Shown: positions 47,048 to 61,314, counted from the stretch's first letter. The stretch is DNA of 64,000 bases from Chrysomallon squamiferum (GCA_012295275.1 CM022679.1:20340342-20404341); one strand, 5' to 3'. The notes: generated by a model not told the origin, from the sequence alone. Numbers and translations are program-made.

Positions 47048-50000
47048 CACTTCCTAGGGCAGGCAGAAAAGAGGACTGGGCAGCGAATGCCAGTTTTTGC
47101 TGCTTTTGCAGGTCTAATGTTAATGGTATCCTGGTAAGAAATAAGCCACAAACAGAGTCATTATACATTCGAGGAAACTATTTATAACCATTTAAAGAAT
47201 GATTAGCTTTAGGAGATGAAAACACATGTAATAAATTTATGTGGAGCTGTTAAAAATACTTTTACTCTTTGATATAGGGCATTTGTGGTGGTCAGTGAAA
47301 ATACATTAGCTGTTGTTTCTGAAAGAGATATAAAGTTAATAAAACTTTGTGAGGACAGTTACTGTTTCATGGTTTGTTACCATGGTTAGTCTGACAGGCT
47401 GTTATTTAAAGCAGAACTATTTTTATTATTATTACTATATTAGTGGAAACTATATTACTATATTAATTGAGGCTTGAAAGAATGGATTTAAGTCATGTTG
47501 CATGAATAACTATGTATTTAAGTCAGACTGATTACTTGTGTGCATCTATATATTTGGTGTGAATGCATGTAATTCATTTATTTTTGTTATTTTATATTAT
47601 TACAACTAAGACAGATTAATTACAAATTTAATTTTTAATTTATCTAAAACACAAATTAATTATCCAAACTCACTGATTTCTACGTAAATTCATCTCTGTG
47701 TATATTCAGCTTGCTGTTGTTTGTTCTGCTTTTGGAGATTTAGTTAAATAAGATTTAAACATTTTTTTTTTCTTCCTCCAAATGCTTGTAAATCTATGTC
47801 ATATAAAGGTGCACACATCTAGGTGTATCACTTACAGAATAATCGCATTGCACTGAGCACTGTCATCTTTGCTGGGTGTGTGTATGAGGGTATTTATGGT
47901 TTATGGTAAGGGACATAAATCATGTTTTTCTCTGCACAAATGCACATATTGGTGTAAAGTAATTAATTAGTGATAAAATATTGCCATGCTTGGTGAGAAA
48001 GGACACATGCTGTTATAAATTTTACATTAATTATATTTGTGCAACAGTCATAATTTTAATTTTTATTTTTTTTTATTTTTTAAAATTTTATTTATTTGTT
48101 GTTGTTTTTTTATATTTTAAATTATTCAGAAAAGTGATTAAAATTACAGAGGTCTGCAGTGACAGGTATAACTTCTGGTGGTGACATTGTTAATAACTTT
48201 TAAGTTCATACTGGAATAAAAATGTATAGGTTATGAAAACACAGTAATAAAAAAATTAAAATCCTATTTAAATATTAAATACTTTGAACTCAGTAATCAA
48301 GACATAGATTAATTTTGAATTTCAGAAAGTGAAACTAATTGTGTGTATGTGGAAATTAATGCTTAATATATTTAAATAAATGTAAATATTTTGTGAAGAA
48401 ATTACACAGTTGTTGTATTAACAAAAAGAGCTAACAATAAATATACATAAACAAAACAAGAAATTTTTATTTTATTTTAAATTATGAAATGATTTAAATT
48501 GTCATACAGAAAGTGTTTTTATACTTTGTGAATTGACAGTTTTATTTTTGAACATTTCAAGTATTAATGTGATATGCCAGGAAATCTAAGCTTGAAATGG
48601 TTTCAATACTGTTGTAGGATTTATGACGTCAAGTTTATATATCAGATAAATTTCTCAAGTTGTAAACAATTCCTGTTTTGTGAGTCAGTACTTAAGCACA
48701 ATGGTATTAATAATGAGCTTAGAAAAATAAATAAATTATAAACAAAAATATTTTTGTATTTTTTTAAAAGAAAACATTTCAAAGAGTCAAACATTGCTTT
48801 ATCATATTTTTTTTTGTAGCATGAAATGTTTTTGAAAAAAGAAGTTAAACAATCTTTCTAAACAATATTTCCTGTGCTAACGATATTTTGTATTTATTTT
48901 ATTAAAATTTAAGGAAAGAAATATACTGAAATAATTCAGCAATTAAATTGGATAAGAAAATGAAATAATATTCATCAGAAAAAAAAAAATGCATATGCAA
49001 CGTTGTTGAATATTGCATGTCACACAGTATTCTTGATACTCTGGAATCATTTCTTTCATACTTTGGAATAAATCATTTCTAATATGATCAGCATGAGTGA
49101 ATGAATTCTTAACAACACCTCCTTGGCATATTTTGATATAAACCATTATTTTAGGGATCACTTGCTTGTTTGTTATACAGTTATTATTTGAAAGATGAAA
49201 TATAGTACTACCACCCCATGGTATATTCTAAAAGTTACATTCCTTCTTCTAGGAAAGGAGATACCACAACCTTTGATTATCTAGTGATGAAGCCCTGACC
49301 ATGCACATAAAAACAGTTTAAATGAGGCTCTGAGAAGATTTGATCCTTTGACTTCTCATTCCTCCTATCTGCAGTCTATTAGCAACATCCCATTACTTTG
49401 ATTTTATTTATCTGAAAGAAGAAAAACCAACAATAGATGAACATTTACACATCATTAAGGAAATCAACATATAATTGTTTGGTTATTGACCTTATGTAGA
49501 AATTAAAATGCAAATTGTCATATCATGTTTGTGAATAATGCTGAGAGGAGGTTAGGCAGTTTCTGTTAAATACTACAGTAATACGATAATGCTGCATGGT
49601 TTCTCATTTTCAGTGTCTACTTTTAATGACTTACTTCAATTACTCTTACAATACCTATCAGCTTTCTTTGTTAAAACTGTTGTAGTTTGTGCAGTTTGTT
49701 GTTAAAGATTGTACGCCTCAGTGAACAGACATGTAAAAATATAAATGATTTAAACAGTATTAAAATGATGACAACAATAAAAACACACATGTATATAAAA
49801 AAAAAAGACTTCAATAACAATAAAAATAATATGAAACTAATGCCAGTAATCATAACAATATATATAATTATAACGGACTAGTGTGTTTGTCTGTCAAAAA
49901 ATATTAACAACAACAAAATCAAATATCAGCTGTTTTCATTCTTACAAGATAGACTATTAATTATTTAGTAATTTTTTCTTTTGTTCAGCAAATAAACTGT

Positions 50001-50699
50001 AATTGTTTAAATGATGGCTGCCTGAACTGCAGTACAAGACATAACTAAAGACTCAAGGCTGATTTCTCCACAATAGGATTGACACCTGTGAAACGGCAAG
50101 TTACTTGGGTGCAAACATGTGTCTCAAATGAACCATATTATTGTTTGCTAGCTGTATACATTATAGTTCTTGGTAGAAATGTGTGTCACACTGATATTTG
50201 TCATAATCTGGAGTAACTGAAAATATAATGCACTTTTATTACTGTCGGTCACAATAATTTCATCAGTTTTATCTAAATAATTTTTATCTTCTTTGATGAT
50301 GATACTACCCAATTTCTTTTTTTTTTTTTTTTTTTAATTTTTGATTTATTATTATTATTATTATTTTTTAATTATTTTATTATTGTGATTTTTTTTGCAT
50401 TATAACTGTAAATAATGTAGATTATATGTCAAATTATTAAAATTATTAATGAGAGAGAGAGTTCAAATTTAAAACTTTATTTATTTAGTTCTGATCTCTT
50501 CCTAAAATGATTTACAGCGGCTATAAATAAAACTGATAATCTTTTATTTATTTAGCTTTGTATTTTTTTAAATTACAATTAGACGTGAACACTCACAGAC
50601 ATGGTGATACAAAGGTAAAGCTTATTTCTTACAGACTATAAAAAGTCAGATTATTTAATTTGACAAGTTAAGCAGATTAGCCTAATGATATTCTCAGCC

Positions 50700-50960
50700 A
50701 ACATAAAAAAAAGTAAAAATGTCCCAGGTCCTCACCTGGTCAGCTATCTGGCAGCTCTGCAATCCTTTAAGTTGTTAGAGTAAATAGTCACTGTGAACAA
50801 AAGAGAAGGAGAGAAAACAATGGAGAAGAGGCACCCTGCAGTTTGCTGTTTATCACTGCGTGCTGCAGTGTGTCAGCCGATATACAAATTGACAAAACCC
50901 AGGGATTACCCTCTTAAGAAGAAAAACACACTGATTTCAAGATGGGTGCTGTGTACTGAT
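50700..50960. promoter_or_regulatory. Intronic island, candidate enhancer
   Basis: More balanced, non-repetitive sequence in the AT-rich intron. It contains AACAATGG (SOX-type core) near 50817 and a mirrored CACTGCGTGCTGCAGTGTG near 50852-50873. Regulatory function is inferred only from composition and position. Confidence 0.25.
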
Positions 50961-51889
50961 TATTAATGTCAGTTTCCTTTATCAATACCAGGCTTTTATG
51001 TTTGTATTTGTAAGCATTTATCTTCAATTAAGCATTTATACATATATTAACATATAGAAAAAGAAGTAGAAAATGTGAGACACATGCACACAGAATGAAT
51101 CAGCCTAGTTTAAACAAGTTTGTTTTATGAAGTTTTAATTCAGTGAAATAAAAGATAATATAACACTTGTGAAGAAGCAGACACATATGTTTGTATATTA
51201 TGTACAAGTTAAGCATATATAGATTATTATTATAGTTGAAAAACATGTATAGGTATTTGCATTTATAAAAGAACAATATAAATAAATGCTGAATTTTATT
51301 ATGCAATTTCTGTGGCATGGAGCCTAAAATTATGACTTTTTTTCACCAATCTAATTACACATATTGAAAAGTGTAATGTGGATGTAGTTTTCATGAGTTA
51401 CATAATTATAGATAAACATCATTTTTAAACATTTTCTATTTGACTATTTTATAATTTAATACAGTTTAATTTCACTAGCTGTTAAAATGTTTTTTGTTTT
51501 TCCGATCAAAATTCATCAGATTAGTGTGGTCTAATTGACATAAACTTTGAACTGTTTATATATAATTATCTCATGCATTTTATTAGTAAAGTTTACTTGG
51601 TATCATTTAGGATCATATTCTTGTTTTTTCACACTATAATACTTTAAAGCATTTTATTTCTCAATAATGTATGAATCAGGCTTAAATTAACAAACCATTC
51701 TTTTGAAGTTTTTTTTTTATCTTTCTTTCTCTTTTATATTAACAACCATAAATATTTAAAAAAAGAAGAAAAGTCCCTTTTAATATTGTTGGGTGAGTCA
51801 CAGCAATTTCTGTGATTTGTGATTATTTAAACTGACAGATTACTTTTGTTAATCTGTCACTTTTCTGTTTTGTTATGGTTGTTGTTTCT

Positions 51890-52200
51890 GAATTCTGCAC
51901 CACTTGGAGCATCAATACTTGGGAACAAGCAGCCAGTATAGTGACTGATACGTAGCTTCAATAGATATAGTACTTCAAAGAAGGGCTCCTTTCTTGTTAA
52001 GGACAGTTGAGGGGAACAGGTTCAGGGTTTCCACATTGGCCTGTCATATGATCAAAGACACTCCGTTGAGTCATTTACTTCTGTTTCGTGTCCTTGGGTG
52101 CTCCCATTTTGCCTCTTTTCTAAGCTACTTGTTGTGGTCCTTTGAAGCTACAATAATTTAATAACAGATAAAAATGAGCCCTGTTCCATGTTGTTGGAGC
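51890..52200. promoter_or_regulatory. Intronic island with TCF-type sites
   Basis: Balanced sequence with TGATCAAAGA (52049-52058), CTTCAAAGAAGG (near 51973) and CCTTTGAAG (near 52139). These share the WWCAAAG core but not the full canonical 10-mer. Confidence 0.3.
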
Positions 52201-52779
52201 AACTGTTAAGTTGTCATCACGTTGGGAGAAAAAGAAATTGGTGCTCTTTGTTTTGTGCCGTTTGCAATTGAAATCTTAATATTTATATATTTGTCTCATA
52301 TATTAAATAATAAGTTTTGTTTATAACAGTTTTTTCAATTAATAAAAAAATATAATATATGATTAATTTTGTTTTCTTTTTTTTTAAATATTTAAATATA
52401 TTATGTAGTAAAATAATATATGTAATTCAGTTTTAAATGTAATACCCATTTTTGTTAATAAATATTTAGAAATATAATTATTCTAAAAAGTTTGGATAAA
52501 AAAAATAATACAAGATAACTAGTGAAATAATTACGTTAAGGAAGTTTATTTTTATATAAACCTTTTTTTTTTCTCTCTTTTTTTTTTTTTAAATGATAAA
52601 GCATTTAAAAAAATAATAAATAAATAAATAAAAGTATTTCTCATAGAGTTTAAAGTTCAGTGTTAGTAACTTTCAGTTACTGTTTTAGTTTAACAATTTT
52701 TTTTTATTATTACAATAAAATCTTGTTTTTCTGTTGAATGGTTTCCTATAGCCTTGATTGCAATGTTGTTGTTGGTGTT

Positions 52780-52960
52780 ACATAAAACAGCAGACTGTGT
52801 GGTTGCACCTCCGAACTAAAAGTTGTAGGAGTTGGAGCTGAAACCTGATCTAGACTATCAGGTTTGACGGGAATGTAAACATTCTTTGATCTTTGGGAAG
52901 TCATCTTGAGTGGAAGCAATTTCCCTCAAGAGCCCACTGCCTGCTGCTTGTGAATGGAGA
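52780..52960. promoter_or_regulatory. Intronic island with CTTTGATCT
   Basis: TTCTTTGATCTTTGGG spans about 52882-52897, one base short of the canonical 10-mer, within a balanced non-repetitive patch. Confidence 0.3.
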
Positions 52961-55900
52961 AGCAAAAACTATTTGCATACACACATGTAATTATCTGTAT
53001 TCTGTTAGGCCTTTTCCTTTTTTTTTTTTTTTTTTTCTTTGTGTTTCACAAAAAGAAAAAGATTATTTTTAGTCTGCTTAATACAAAACTGCTTACATGT
53101 ATCTATGTCAGTGTAGACCTCTCAAAAAATAAATAAAAAATGCATTTGTTTGATAACACAAAAAGTAAATGCATTCACACATTTAGTTGTTTGATTTAAA
53201 ATATGAGCTTGTCTTTGTCTTTATCTTATAAAAAAATATTTTGTTAGAGGTCTTTTTCTCCATTCTTTGTTACCTTTTTCTTTTGTTTTATCTTTTAAAA
53301 TGGTCTTTGTTAGTATAAAAACTATTTTCTGTTTTCTTATTATTATCTGTTAGGCCTTTTCATTTATTTTTTTATTAATTGGGTTTATTTTCTTTTGTTT
53401 TTTATTTTGACTTAAAAATTCTTTTCACTGTTTTTTTTTTAGAATTGTTTCAAATATTTTTAATTATGGTTCTTTCTGCTTTTTAAAAATTTTTTTTTTT
53501 TTTTTTTTTTTTTTGAAATCTGTAATTAAAATCTTCAATGATATAATTTAAATTAACAACCAATTTAATTTTCATTACTTTTTGTATTGTATTTCTTGCT
53601 AAAGAAATGGTGCAATAAACTGGTGGTAATTCACACATACACGGTAATGGCAAACACAAAACCTAGATCTTGCTGGACAGTCAGTGCTTTTAACTGCCTG
53701 ATGCTATTTTATGTTCAAAAATAAACAGTCAGTCTTAATTGTAACCTTTAAAGTGTAGTCTTTTGATGTAGTTGTAAAAGGTTATTTTACTAAACTTTGT
53801 TGCAAGATGATGAAAACAGATTTCTTTTGAACACAGCATGACATCTGACCAACAAATACCTGTTTGTTTGTTTACTGCAGTAAAATTTTATAAATTATTA
53901 TTATTATATTTTTTTTTTTCTCTGAAAGAAATGTTTTCATTGGCTTATGTCATTGTTTTACTATGTAAATTTTAGTTTTCTTTTTTTTAATCTGTTCACT
54001 ACAAGGACTTGTTTTGTATTTTTTTAAATTATTTAATTACTTATTTACTTATTTACTTATTTTCTTATTTATTTGTTTATTTATTTATTTATAAAACATT
54101 CATTCATTTCCCCCCCCCCCTTTGAAATGATAAATTCCTTTAACATTCTGCAAGGATCTGTTAAATAAGTAGTAAACATTCAACAGTTCTTATTTCTGAA
54201 TGTTACTAAAAAGAGCAGTATTTCCAAATTGGGATTGTTGTTTTGTCTGCCTGTCTCAAAAAAAAAAAAAAGAATGAAAGTAACAGAATTAAGTGACTGG
54301 AAACAAAAATGTATTAACCAGGCTTACTATGAGGAGTGCAGTTTTGACTTCAGAATGTAAATACCAACCATTCTGTTGATGAAATATCTGTGTAGTTGTT
54401 GGTAATTGCTAGGAAATATAAATCAGAACAGGCATGTAATAACATACATCATTGTCTCTGTCTGCTTTAACGTATACCCACACCTTCCCCGTGTGTGCAG
54501 GGATGGGCTACTTGAATAAAGCACTGTATTTGTAACAGGAGTTTTGTCATGTAAAGCAGTGGTACATAATACGAAGCCGATACATGTGTGTTAAGTATGC
54601 AGATGTGAATGGAAATTAAAACAAAACACTCAGAAACGGGAAATGTATATATATAAAGAATGTCCAATGTTGTATTGAAACATTCTGTGAAGTTTAAAAA
54701 AAAAAAAGAAACTTGATCAGAAATGGAACATTAAATTTAGTTCTTTAGTGTATTGTTTAGTTGGTGATAATTTTCATGTTTTTTTAATGATCAGATATTT
54801 TAATTTGCACATATTACAGAATATGATGACGATGATGACAATGAAAATAATTTATTGAAACCTGCATTTGTTTCTTCAACTTATGTCTAGCCAAAATTTG
54901 TAGTAAGATCAATAATATGCATTGAAATGTAGATTTTAACAGCAGTAATAATAGTAATTTCCAGAAAGGGTTAATTTTGATACATTTCTTCTTCATTAAT
55001 GGGAGTGAAGTTTTCCTAATTTATGTATTTTATTTAAATTATTATAATCTGTTTTACTGGCATTTACATGTCGTCTATTTTGGTAACAAAGTTAAATATA
55101 CATAGTTTAATTTTTAAATTTTTAAAATTTGTATAATAATTACTATAAAAGTATCTTTGTTTACCTTTCAACACAACTTATAAAAGCTAATACTGAAAGC
55201 TTGCAGTTATATCTTATTTTCTTTATATTAGATAAAATGTGTAATTATCATTTCAGTCTTTATAATTCAGGACAAAAACACATTTAATATGACATTTAAT
55301 AATAAATTATATTTAACAGCCAGTAGTCATACTATATTTCTAAACTGAATGTTTTTATTAATTCATTTCTAATTAATCACTAATATTATTATTATTATAT
55401 TTCTTATTATTATGCTAATAAAACTTGAAATAACAGTTGTAAAACTAGTGGTAGTAATGAAAACACTATTTTACAGATGCTTGTAATACAGGTGTTAAAA
55501 AGCAGTGGTGACAACAGATGCAAATTTTATTAATCTGAACTGCTTAGGTCATGCAATTAACCTGCTTTTGGTTTTTTGTTTATTATATTCCTGGTAATAA
55601 TGATAACTGTAATAAAAATAAATGTATATGTACATTTTAAAACCAGTAACAATCAAAATCACAGACAGATTTATTAAGTTCAACCACTTCCGATGCAACT
55701 TGATGGTTATAATAGAAAAACTGCATTAATATAGATCGAAAAACCATTGATAATACAAAACAGTAACTGATTTTCTTGATTTTAGCTTTAATGTGTAATT
55801 CTTGTAATGATGTTAATAAAATACAATTTTAAATAAGGCTTAGAGTACAGATACACAAATCAAAAATGATACAAGACCAAAACCGATTTTACTATTTTCA

Positions 55901-57893
55901 GCTGACATTTATTTCTCTCATGCTAGTTAAATGAACAGTACAGTTTGAAACTGATACATGGTTAAGATGTAACTGTAGGTTTAAAAACAAGTATCCCACA
56001 AGACGAGAGAGATGGCTTTGCACTCATTAGCTCATTCATATGAGTTGAACAAATGGGCAGTTGAACACAACACAACACATGTTGACAGACCTCCAAAGCA
56101 AGACTTAAAGCCAGCACTCCATCCAAGTCATCTTCTGTTGGCAAAACACAACAGGAAATTCACATCCTGCTTCTTTGATCAAGATAAAAAAAAAATGAAT
56201 TTTCTTCTCTTTTTTTACCCCCATGACCCCCTTAAACATGAGTCATTTAATGAAGATCAGCTTTATTTTTACTACAGGCTAATTGTTCACCTTGTGGAGG
56301 TGAGACAGACTGGTTTTCTCTTTTATTACCTGTATAGAGTTTCACATCATCTGCATGTTTCGCTTGGTCGCTTCTGTGTGATGACCTAATACAAGTTACA
56401 ACTGTAGACTAAACTTTTTCTTACTGAAAGCCATATTGGTTGATCTTTGAATATATCAGAAGGATCTTTGCTGTAAAGCAAGAGTTAATATTTAAGCTAT
56501 TAAAAAATAAGTTCTTTTGTATTATTTTAAACTGTGAAGTTCACCTGTTGAACACTGCAGCTGTGTGTGTGACCAAATGGGTTTGGGCTTTAAAGGTTTT
56601 AGATTAGTACTAATAAATGATGTTCATGCAGCATTAAGACTCATTCAGGTGCTTCAGTGCATGTTAACCAGGTTTAAGCAATGGATATTTAAAAGAATTA
56701 AAAAGAAAGACAAAGAAAAGAAAACCAGATGGTCAATTTCATGGTTAATTAACTTCCACGAGAATGTTCATGATCATTTGACAGACTTCTGGCAGCTTGT
56801 TTTTTTTTATTAAACGAAAGGTGTGTAGCTCTTTTGAAATAGGTTGGAATAATTCATATTGTTTCATCATGCTCAGAGTTGAGTAATTGGTCTGGAATCA
56901 AAAAGATAAGAACTGCTTGTACTCTTTAATAATGGTCTTCTAACTGTTTCTGCATTTTTCATAATTGGTGCATTCTCAGTTTTAAATGTGGAAATACATT
57001 ACTGCATTATTTATTTATTTTATCTATTTATTTTTTATTTTTTGCTATTATTATAATTTTTATAGTTGTAATTTTTTTTATCATTGAAAGAAAAGTGAGT
57101 ATACAGCTGTGAAAGGTTGTTGCTGTGGTAACATATTGAAAACACAATAAATTACATGGTCGATTGGCTAGCTGAACTGAGACATTTTCTCCTTCAGCAG
57201 TGGCAGTTGGTGGCTGTAGTGGTGTGAAATGATGTGGAAAATTGACCAGACAACTTGTTTCATGTCTCTATGCTGGCCTTGGAAGCTCATCCATGTCAAT
57301 TTTCACCTGTTTTATATATTTATTTGTATTTGATGACTATGCAAGTTACTGACATACCTTGAAGAACTATTTTTACATAACCTTAAACCACATTTAACTT
57401 TTTTCTTTTTTTTTAAATGCACAAACACACACACACACACATTGATATATATATAATGCATGCTTATGTGGGATATTTTAAAGATCAGTTAAATATATCA
57501 ACAAAAACTCGGCCACAAGGTAAAATACATTTCTTAAAAATAGTTACTAGATATTTAACAGCAAATAATAATAAGTGAAATCAAACTGCTGTCACCTCAT
57601 AGGCATTTTTTAACAATTAGCAACAAAGCATATTTTATAGCACTTACCACTTACATTTTAAAAGAAGAAGAAACCCACATGATGTATGATTTGATAAGGC
57701 AGTTACCCAGCATTGGCTAGAATGTGATGTTTAGCTTAAAAGAGAAAAATACCTCAGTACTCAGAAAATGCAATTATTAATATTAATAATGTCCAGGCTG
57801 CAACAGAATAGTTTTCTTACATACAAAGATTATTTTTGGGAATATTGAACATTAGCCTTTAAGTAGATACATTTTTTTTTTTTTTCTCTTCAG

Positions 57894-57910
57894 ATATTTT
57901 GGTCTTCCAG
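57894..57910 (+). other. Candidate 17-nt microexon in TCF/LEF intron 2
   Basis: A long T tract ending CTCTTCAG precedes ATATTTTGGTCTTCCAG, which is followed by GTAAAT, a good donor. Exon 2 ends with one spare base, so 17 nt would complete six codons (DILVFQ) with no stop and hand on phase 0. The peptide matches no TCF block known to me, and such pairings arise by chance in long introns, so this is only a candidate. Confidence 0.15.
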
Positions 57911-58918
57911 GTAAATACTTACTTTAGAAAATTAATATTTCACATAGATTAATTTACTCTTTAATTTAAGTGAAAGCCAAACAAGTCATAGAATAAGGTA
58001 CAAGTATTTTTATAAACCATGATTTTAGTAATTATAATACAGGATTTTGGCATATTGCTTACATTATTATTATTTTTCATTTTTGTATATCTGAAACTTT
58101 TTATTTATATTGTTTTTGTATACAGTATCAGTGTCAGTGTAAAATTAAATTCAAGAATTTAGGATAGAAATAAAAAATAATCATTAAAATTTAAATAAAT
58201 TTCCATTTTAAAAATTTTTTACTTGTAAAATAATTTATGTGTAATTAAATATTTTGATAAAAAATAATTGAATTTAAATGGTGGGAAAAAGGTTTTGAAA
58301 TGTGCTTTTCACATTGTTTTTGTTACTGTTTATAAATTCAATAAATTTAAATTAATATTGAAAACTAAAAAGGCTGGACATTAATAATTTTTGGTACTGT
58401 GTCAGGGTATAGTTGTATTAATTATTAGATGTGTATGTTCTTCTGTGTTGTAAACAGATAAAAGTTTATGATCCACTGATGCACAAGATCAATATTTTTA
58501 AATTTGTAAGATTTAAAAACAATCTTGTAATCATTTCTATAGTACAGTATTAATACTGAAGAGTTATTTATTTATTTATTTTGCATTAGGAGAAAGGAGA
58601 AAGCTCAAAGTCTGATGTATTTTGTTATTGCTTAGTAACAATTGTTGTTTATATTTTTTGTATTAATAGTAGCACTTATAATAGTATAGTCAGAGTGTGC
58701 ATAGTACATATTATATCCTGGCTTTAATTTGTAAAATTAATTTTCAGTAAAGAAAATATGACACTCCACTTCTTTATACCTGATGATTTTTTATAACAGA
58801 ACATAATTGTTGAAAGCTTTCTGTCACAATAATGCTTTTTTCCCAGTGGGATAAATGGAACTTGAAGAACTAATAATAATTGTACTGGCTTTTTTCAGAC
58901 TGCTTTATGGAGGAACAT

Positions 58919-59056
58919 GCTTCAATTCCCTCAGCTTTTAACTTTTTCCTTCATCTTTATATTCCCTCAGCTCACAATTCCCCTTGTTTTATGTCCCTTC
59001 AGCTCTGTGTTCTCTCAGCTTTATGTTTCTACAGCTCTGTGCTTCCTTAGTCTTTT
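58919..59056. repeat. Degenerate 16-bp minisatellite of CAGCT units
   Basis: Units like CAGCTCTGTGTTCTCT recur with CAG at 58932, 58968, 59000, 59016 and 59032. The later spacings are 32, 16 and 16 bp. Each CAG follows a pyrimidine run, so the array is a string of 3' splice-acceptor-like sequences on the sense strand of the intron. Confidence 0.65.
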
Positions 59057-59299
59057 GTGTTTATGAACTGAAGACTGCTCCATGACATCATAGTCTTGTA
59101 ACATCATAATATTTTTTGTTACCAGGTTTTATATATAAAATAGAGCTAACTTTATAATGCTGTAAGACTTAAATGTTTTGTACATATCCCATTTTTTAAT
59201 TCCAGCCTTTGTTTAGAAATAAGAAAACAGAGTTGATTAGGTTTACACTACTCCAAGATGTGTACTACACAGCCTAGTGTTCTTGTTCCAGCTTTTATT

Positions 59300-59640
59300 T
59301 GTGTCAAGCATGTGGAAGTACTGACACAGAAAATGGTTGTGCTATAAGAGCATATTATTATTGCTAAAAGAACCTATTCCTTTTGATCACTGGGCCATGA
59401 ATGAAAGCAACGAAGCCTACACTTTTATTTATCAGCTTGGTAAATCCATTTTGGTTTGGTTGCCAATGATTCGCAAGTGCTCGGCTTGCTGGACGTACAT
59501 TCAAGTGAGCAGGCCTGGTGCGAATCAAATTTACAGTTTGAGAGAAATGATTAAATTGGGCATGTGTATTCGAGTGCATGCATGCCTATGTTGATTGCTT
59601 CCATCTGGTCCATGGACTCTTGCTCAAATTTACACAGTGA
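59300..59640. other. Balanced intronic island with open frames on both strands
   Basis: An 85-codon plus-strand frame (59337-59594) and overlapping 71-codon (59364-59579) and 90-codon (59551-59823) minus-strand frames lie in balanced sequence containing GATTCG and GTGCGAATC motifs. No family is recognised. It may be a conserved non-coding element or a relic of an inserted element. Confidence 0.2.
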
Positions 59641-60210
59641 TGATTGAAATAGATAAAGAAATAGTTGTATATGATTGGTGAGGGAGAGAAAAAAAAAAGA
59701 AAAAAACATTCCTAAGATTATCATCAGATATGTAGAAAAAGTGGAATAAGAAAAATGAATGAACGGTTGGAATGCCAAAAAAAAAACAAGCATTGGGCTT
59801 TTCTTTGTGTCTTTAAAAAACAATAAGTTAAAAATAAAGTGTGGTTTAGTGATTTCACGTAGTTATTCTTTTGGTTCGTTAATCTGGAATATGAAATGAA
59901 ATGGATTACATGCCCTGTAGGTGTAATCGTGGATAAGTTTCTCTAGCCTATTAATGTATTATGCAGCACTGATCCCAGAAGCCCACAGGCTCACACTGAA
60001 ATCAGCTTGTGTTAGTGGAGAGAAGCCCTCCATTGTCCTCACTTACAAATAACCTGTGTAATTTAATTGTAATATGATATTAAATTATTGCAAGAAATTG
60101 GATGAGTAAGCATATGACAGGATCCTAAGATTGAACTGATATGACTCCATCAGTGTGGGTTTTTTGTATTATTATTTTATATATTTTTTAAAATTATTTT
60201 TCTTTTACTT

Positions 60211-60331
60211 TATTATTTTTTAATACTATTTAAAATCTTGTTATATATAAGCTGTAATATTAGAGTGCACAGAACAGGTTGTTATTTTTATCACATCTAA
60301 TTATTGTATTCTTTACTCAGTTCTTTTAAAA
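60211..60331. repeat. Direct duplication, copy 1
   Basis: It matches 60670-60794 through TTTAAAATCTTGTTATAT.TA, AGCTGTAATAT.AGAGTGCA, CAGAA..GGTTGTTATTTTTA and TCACATCTAATTAT, to CTTTACTCAGTTC.TTTAAAA. Only a few substitutions and one 4-nt length difference are visible, so it is fairly recent. Confidence 0.88.
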
Positions 60332-60669
60332 TGTATTACTAAAATCTATTATTAATGAATTTTGGTAATTATATTAATCTTTATGACTGCTTTTTGTGGT
60401 TTTATTTTTATTTATTTTTATTTTATATATTTTTTAATTATTATTTTTAATTTTTCATTCATTTATTTGTGTGTGTGTTTGTGTTTTCAAATTTTTTTTT
60501 ACAGACAATTGATTCAGCATACACAAAAATAGTATTATACTGACCTTCTTTTTTGGGGTTGCTTTTTTGTTGGTTATTTTAAAATCGAAATCAAAAGAAA
60601 TAACTGATTATGATGTCCAACATTAAAAAGATTTGTTTTTATGAGTATGTCAATTTTTTTTTTTTTTTT

Positions 60670-60794
60670 TATTATTTTTTAATAATATTTAAAATCTTGT
60701 TATATGTAAGCTGTAATATCAGAGTGCACAGAATGGGTTGTTATTTTTATCACATCTAATTATCACATCACATCTTTACTCAGTTCATTTAAAA
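60670..60794. repeat. Direct duplication, copy 2
   Basis: This is the partner of 60211-60331, 459 bp downstream in the same orientation. The extra bases form a CACATCACAT stutter. The intervening sequence is not duplicated. Confidence 0.88.
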
Positions 60795-61314
60795 CATTTT
60801 CACCTGCATCACATTGCAAATCTGAACAATGCCCTGGTATTTTCTAAAAGCTGAATTTGTTTCTGGAGAAATAGACATTAATTAGAAAGAGATCAGAGCT
60901 GGCAGGTTAAAATTAGGGTCAGCCAAGAAACAAACAATATTTTATGAAATGCCTAATCTGGTTTTAAAAACTCTTCATTAATGTCAGCTCATATCACAGT
61001 TACATGAATATCACTAAACATGTATACTAGTACACTTTATCAGAGCTTTTATTATGTATGAAGTACTTGGCATGCTGTTATTGACTCTAGTTCAGAGTGT
61101 AATTATATTACCATTTTCATAAAATTCACATTTTTATTTTTATTTATTTTTTTTTTTTTTTTTGATTGACATTTTGAGGAAATAAAATTAACAAAAAAAA
61201 AAATAATAAAACATCTCTAAAACAAAATCTGTGAAAATAACTGGAATTACCTGAAGGCATACAGGTGTGTGTGTTTTTTTTTTGTTTTTTTGTTTTTTTG
61301 AAACACAAAAACGT

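Noticed and set aside
55962-56389. Overlapping 125-codon plus and 60-codon minus frames as a nested gene
   Set aside because: No recognisable domain, opposite-strand overlap, and the plus frame degenerates into Lys and Phe runs.
60503-60530. TTTTTTTTTACAG acceptor as a TCF exon
   Set aside because: In the phase left by exon 2 it meets a stop at the third codon.
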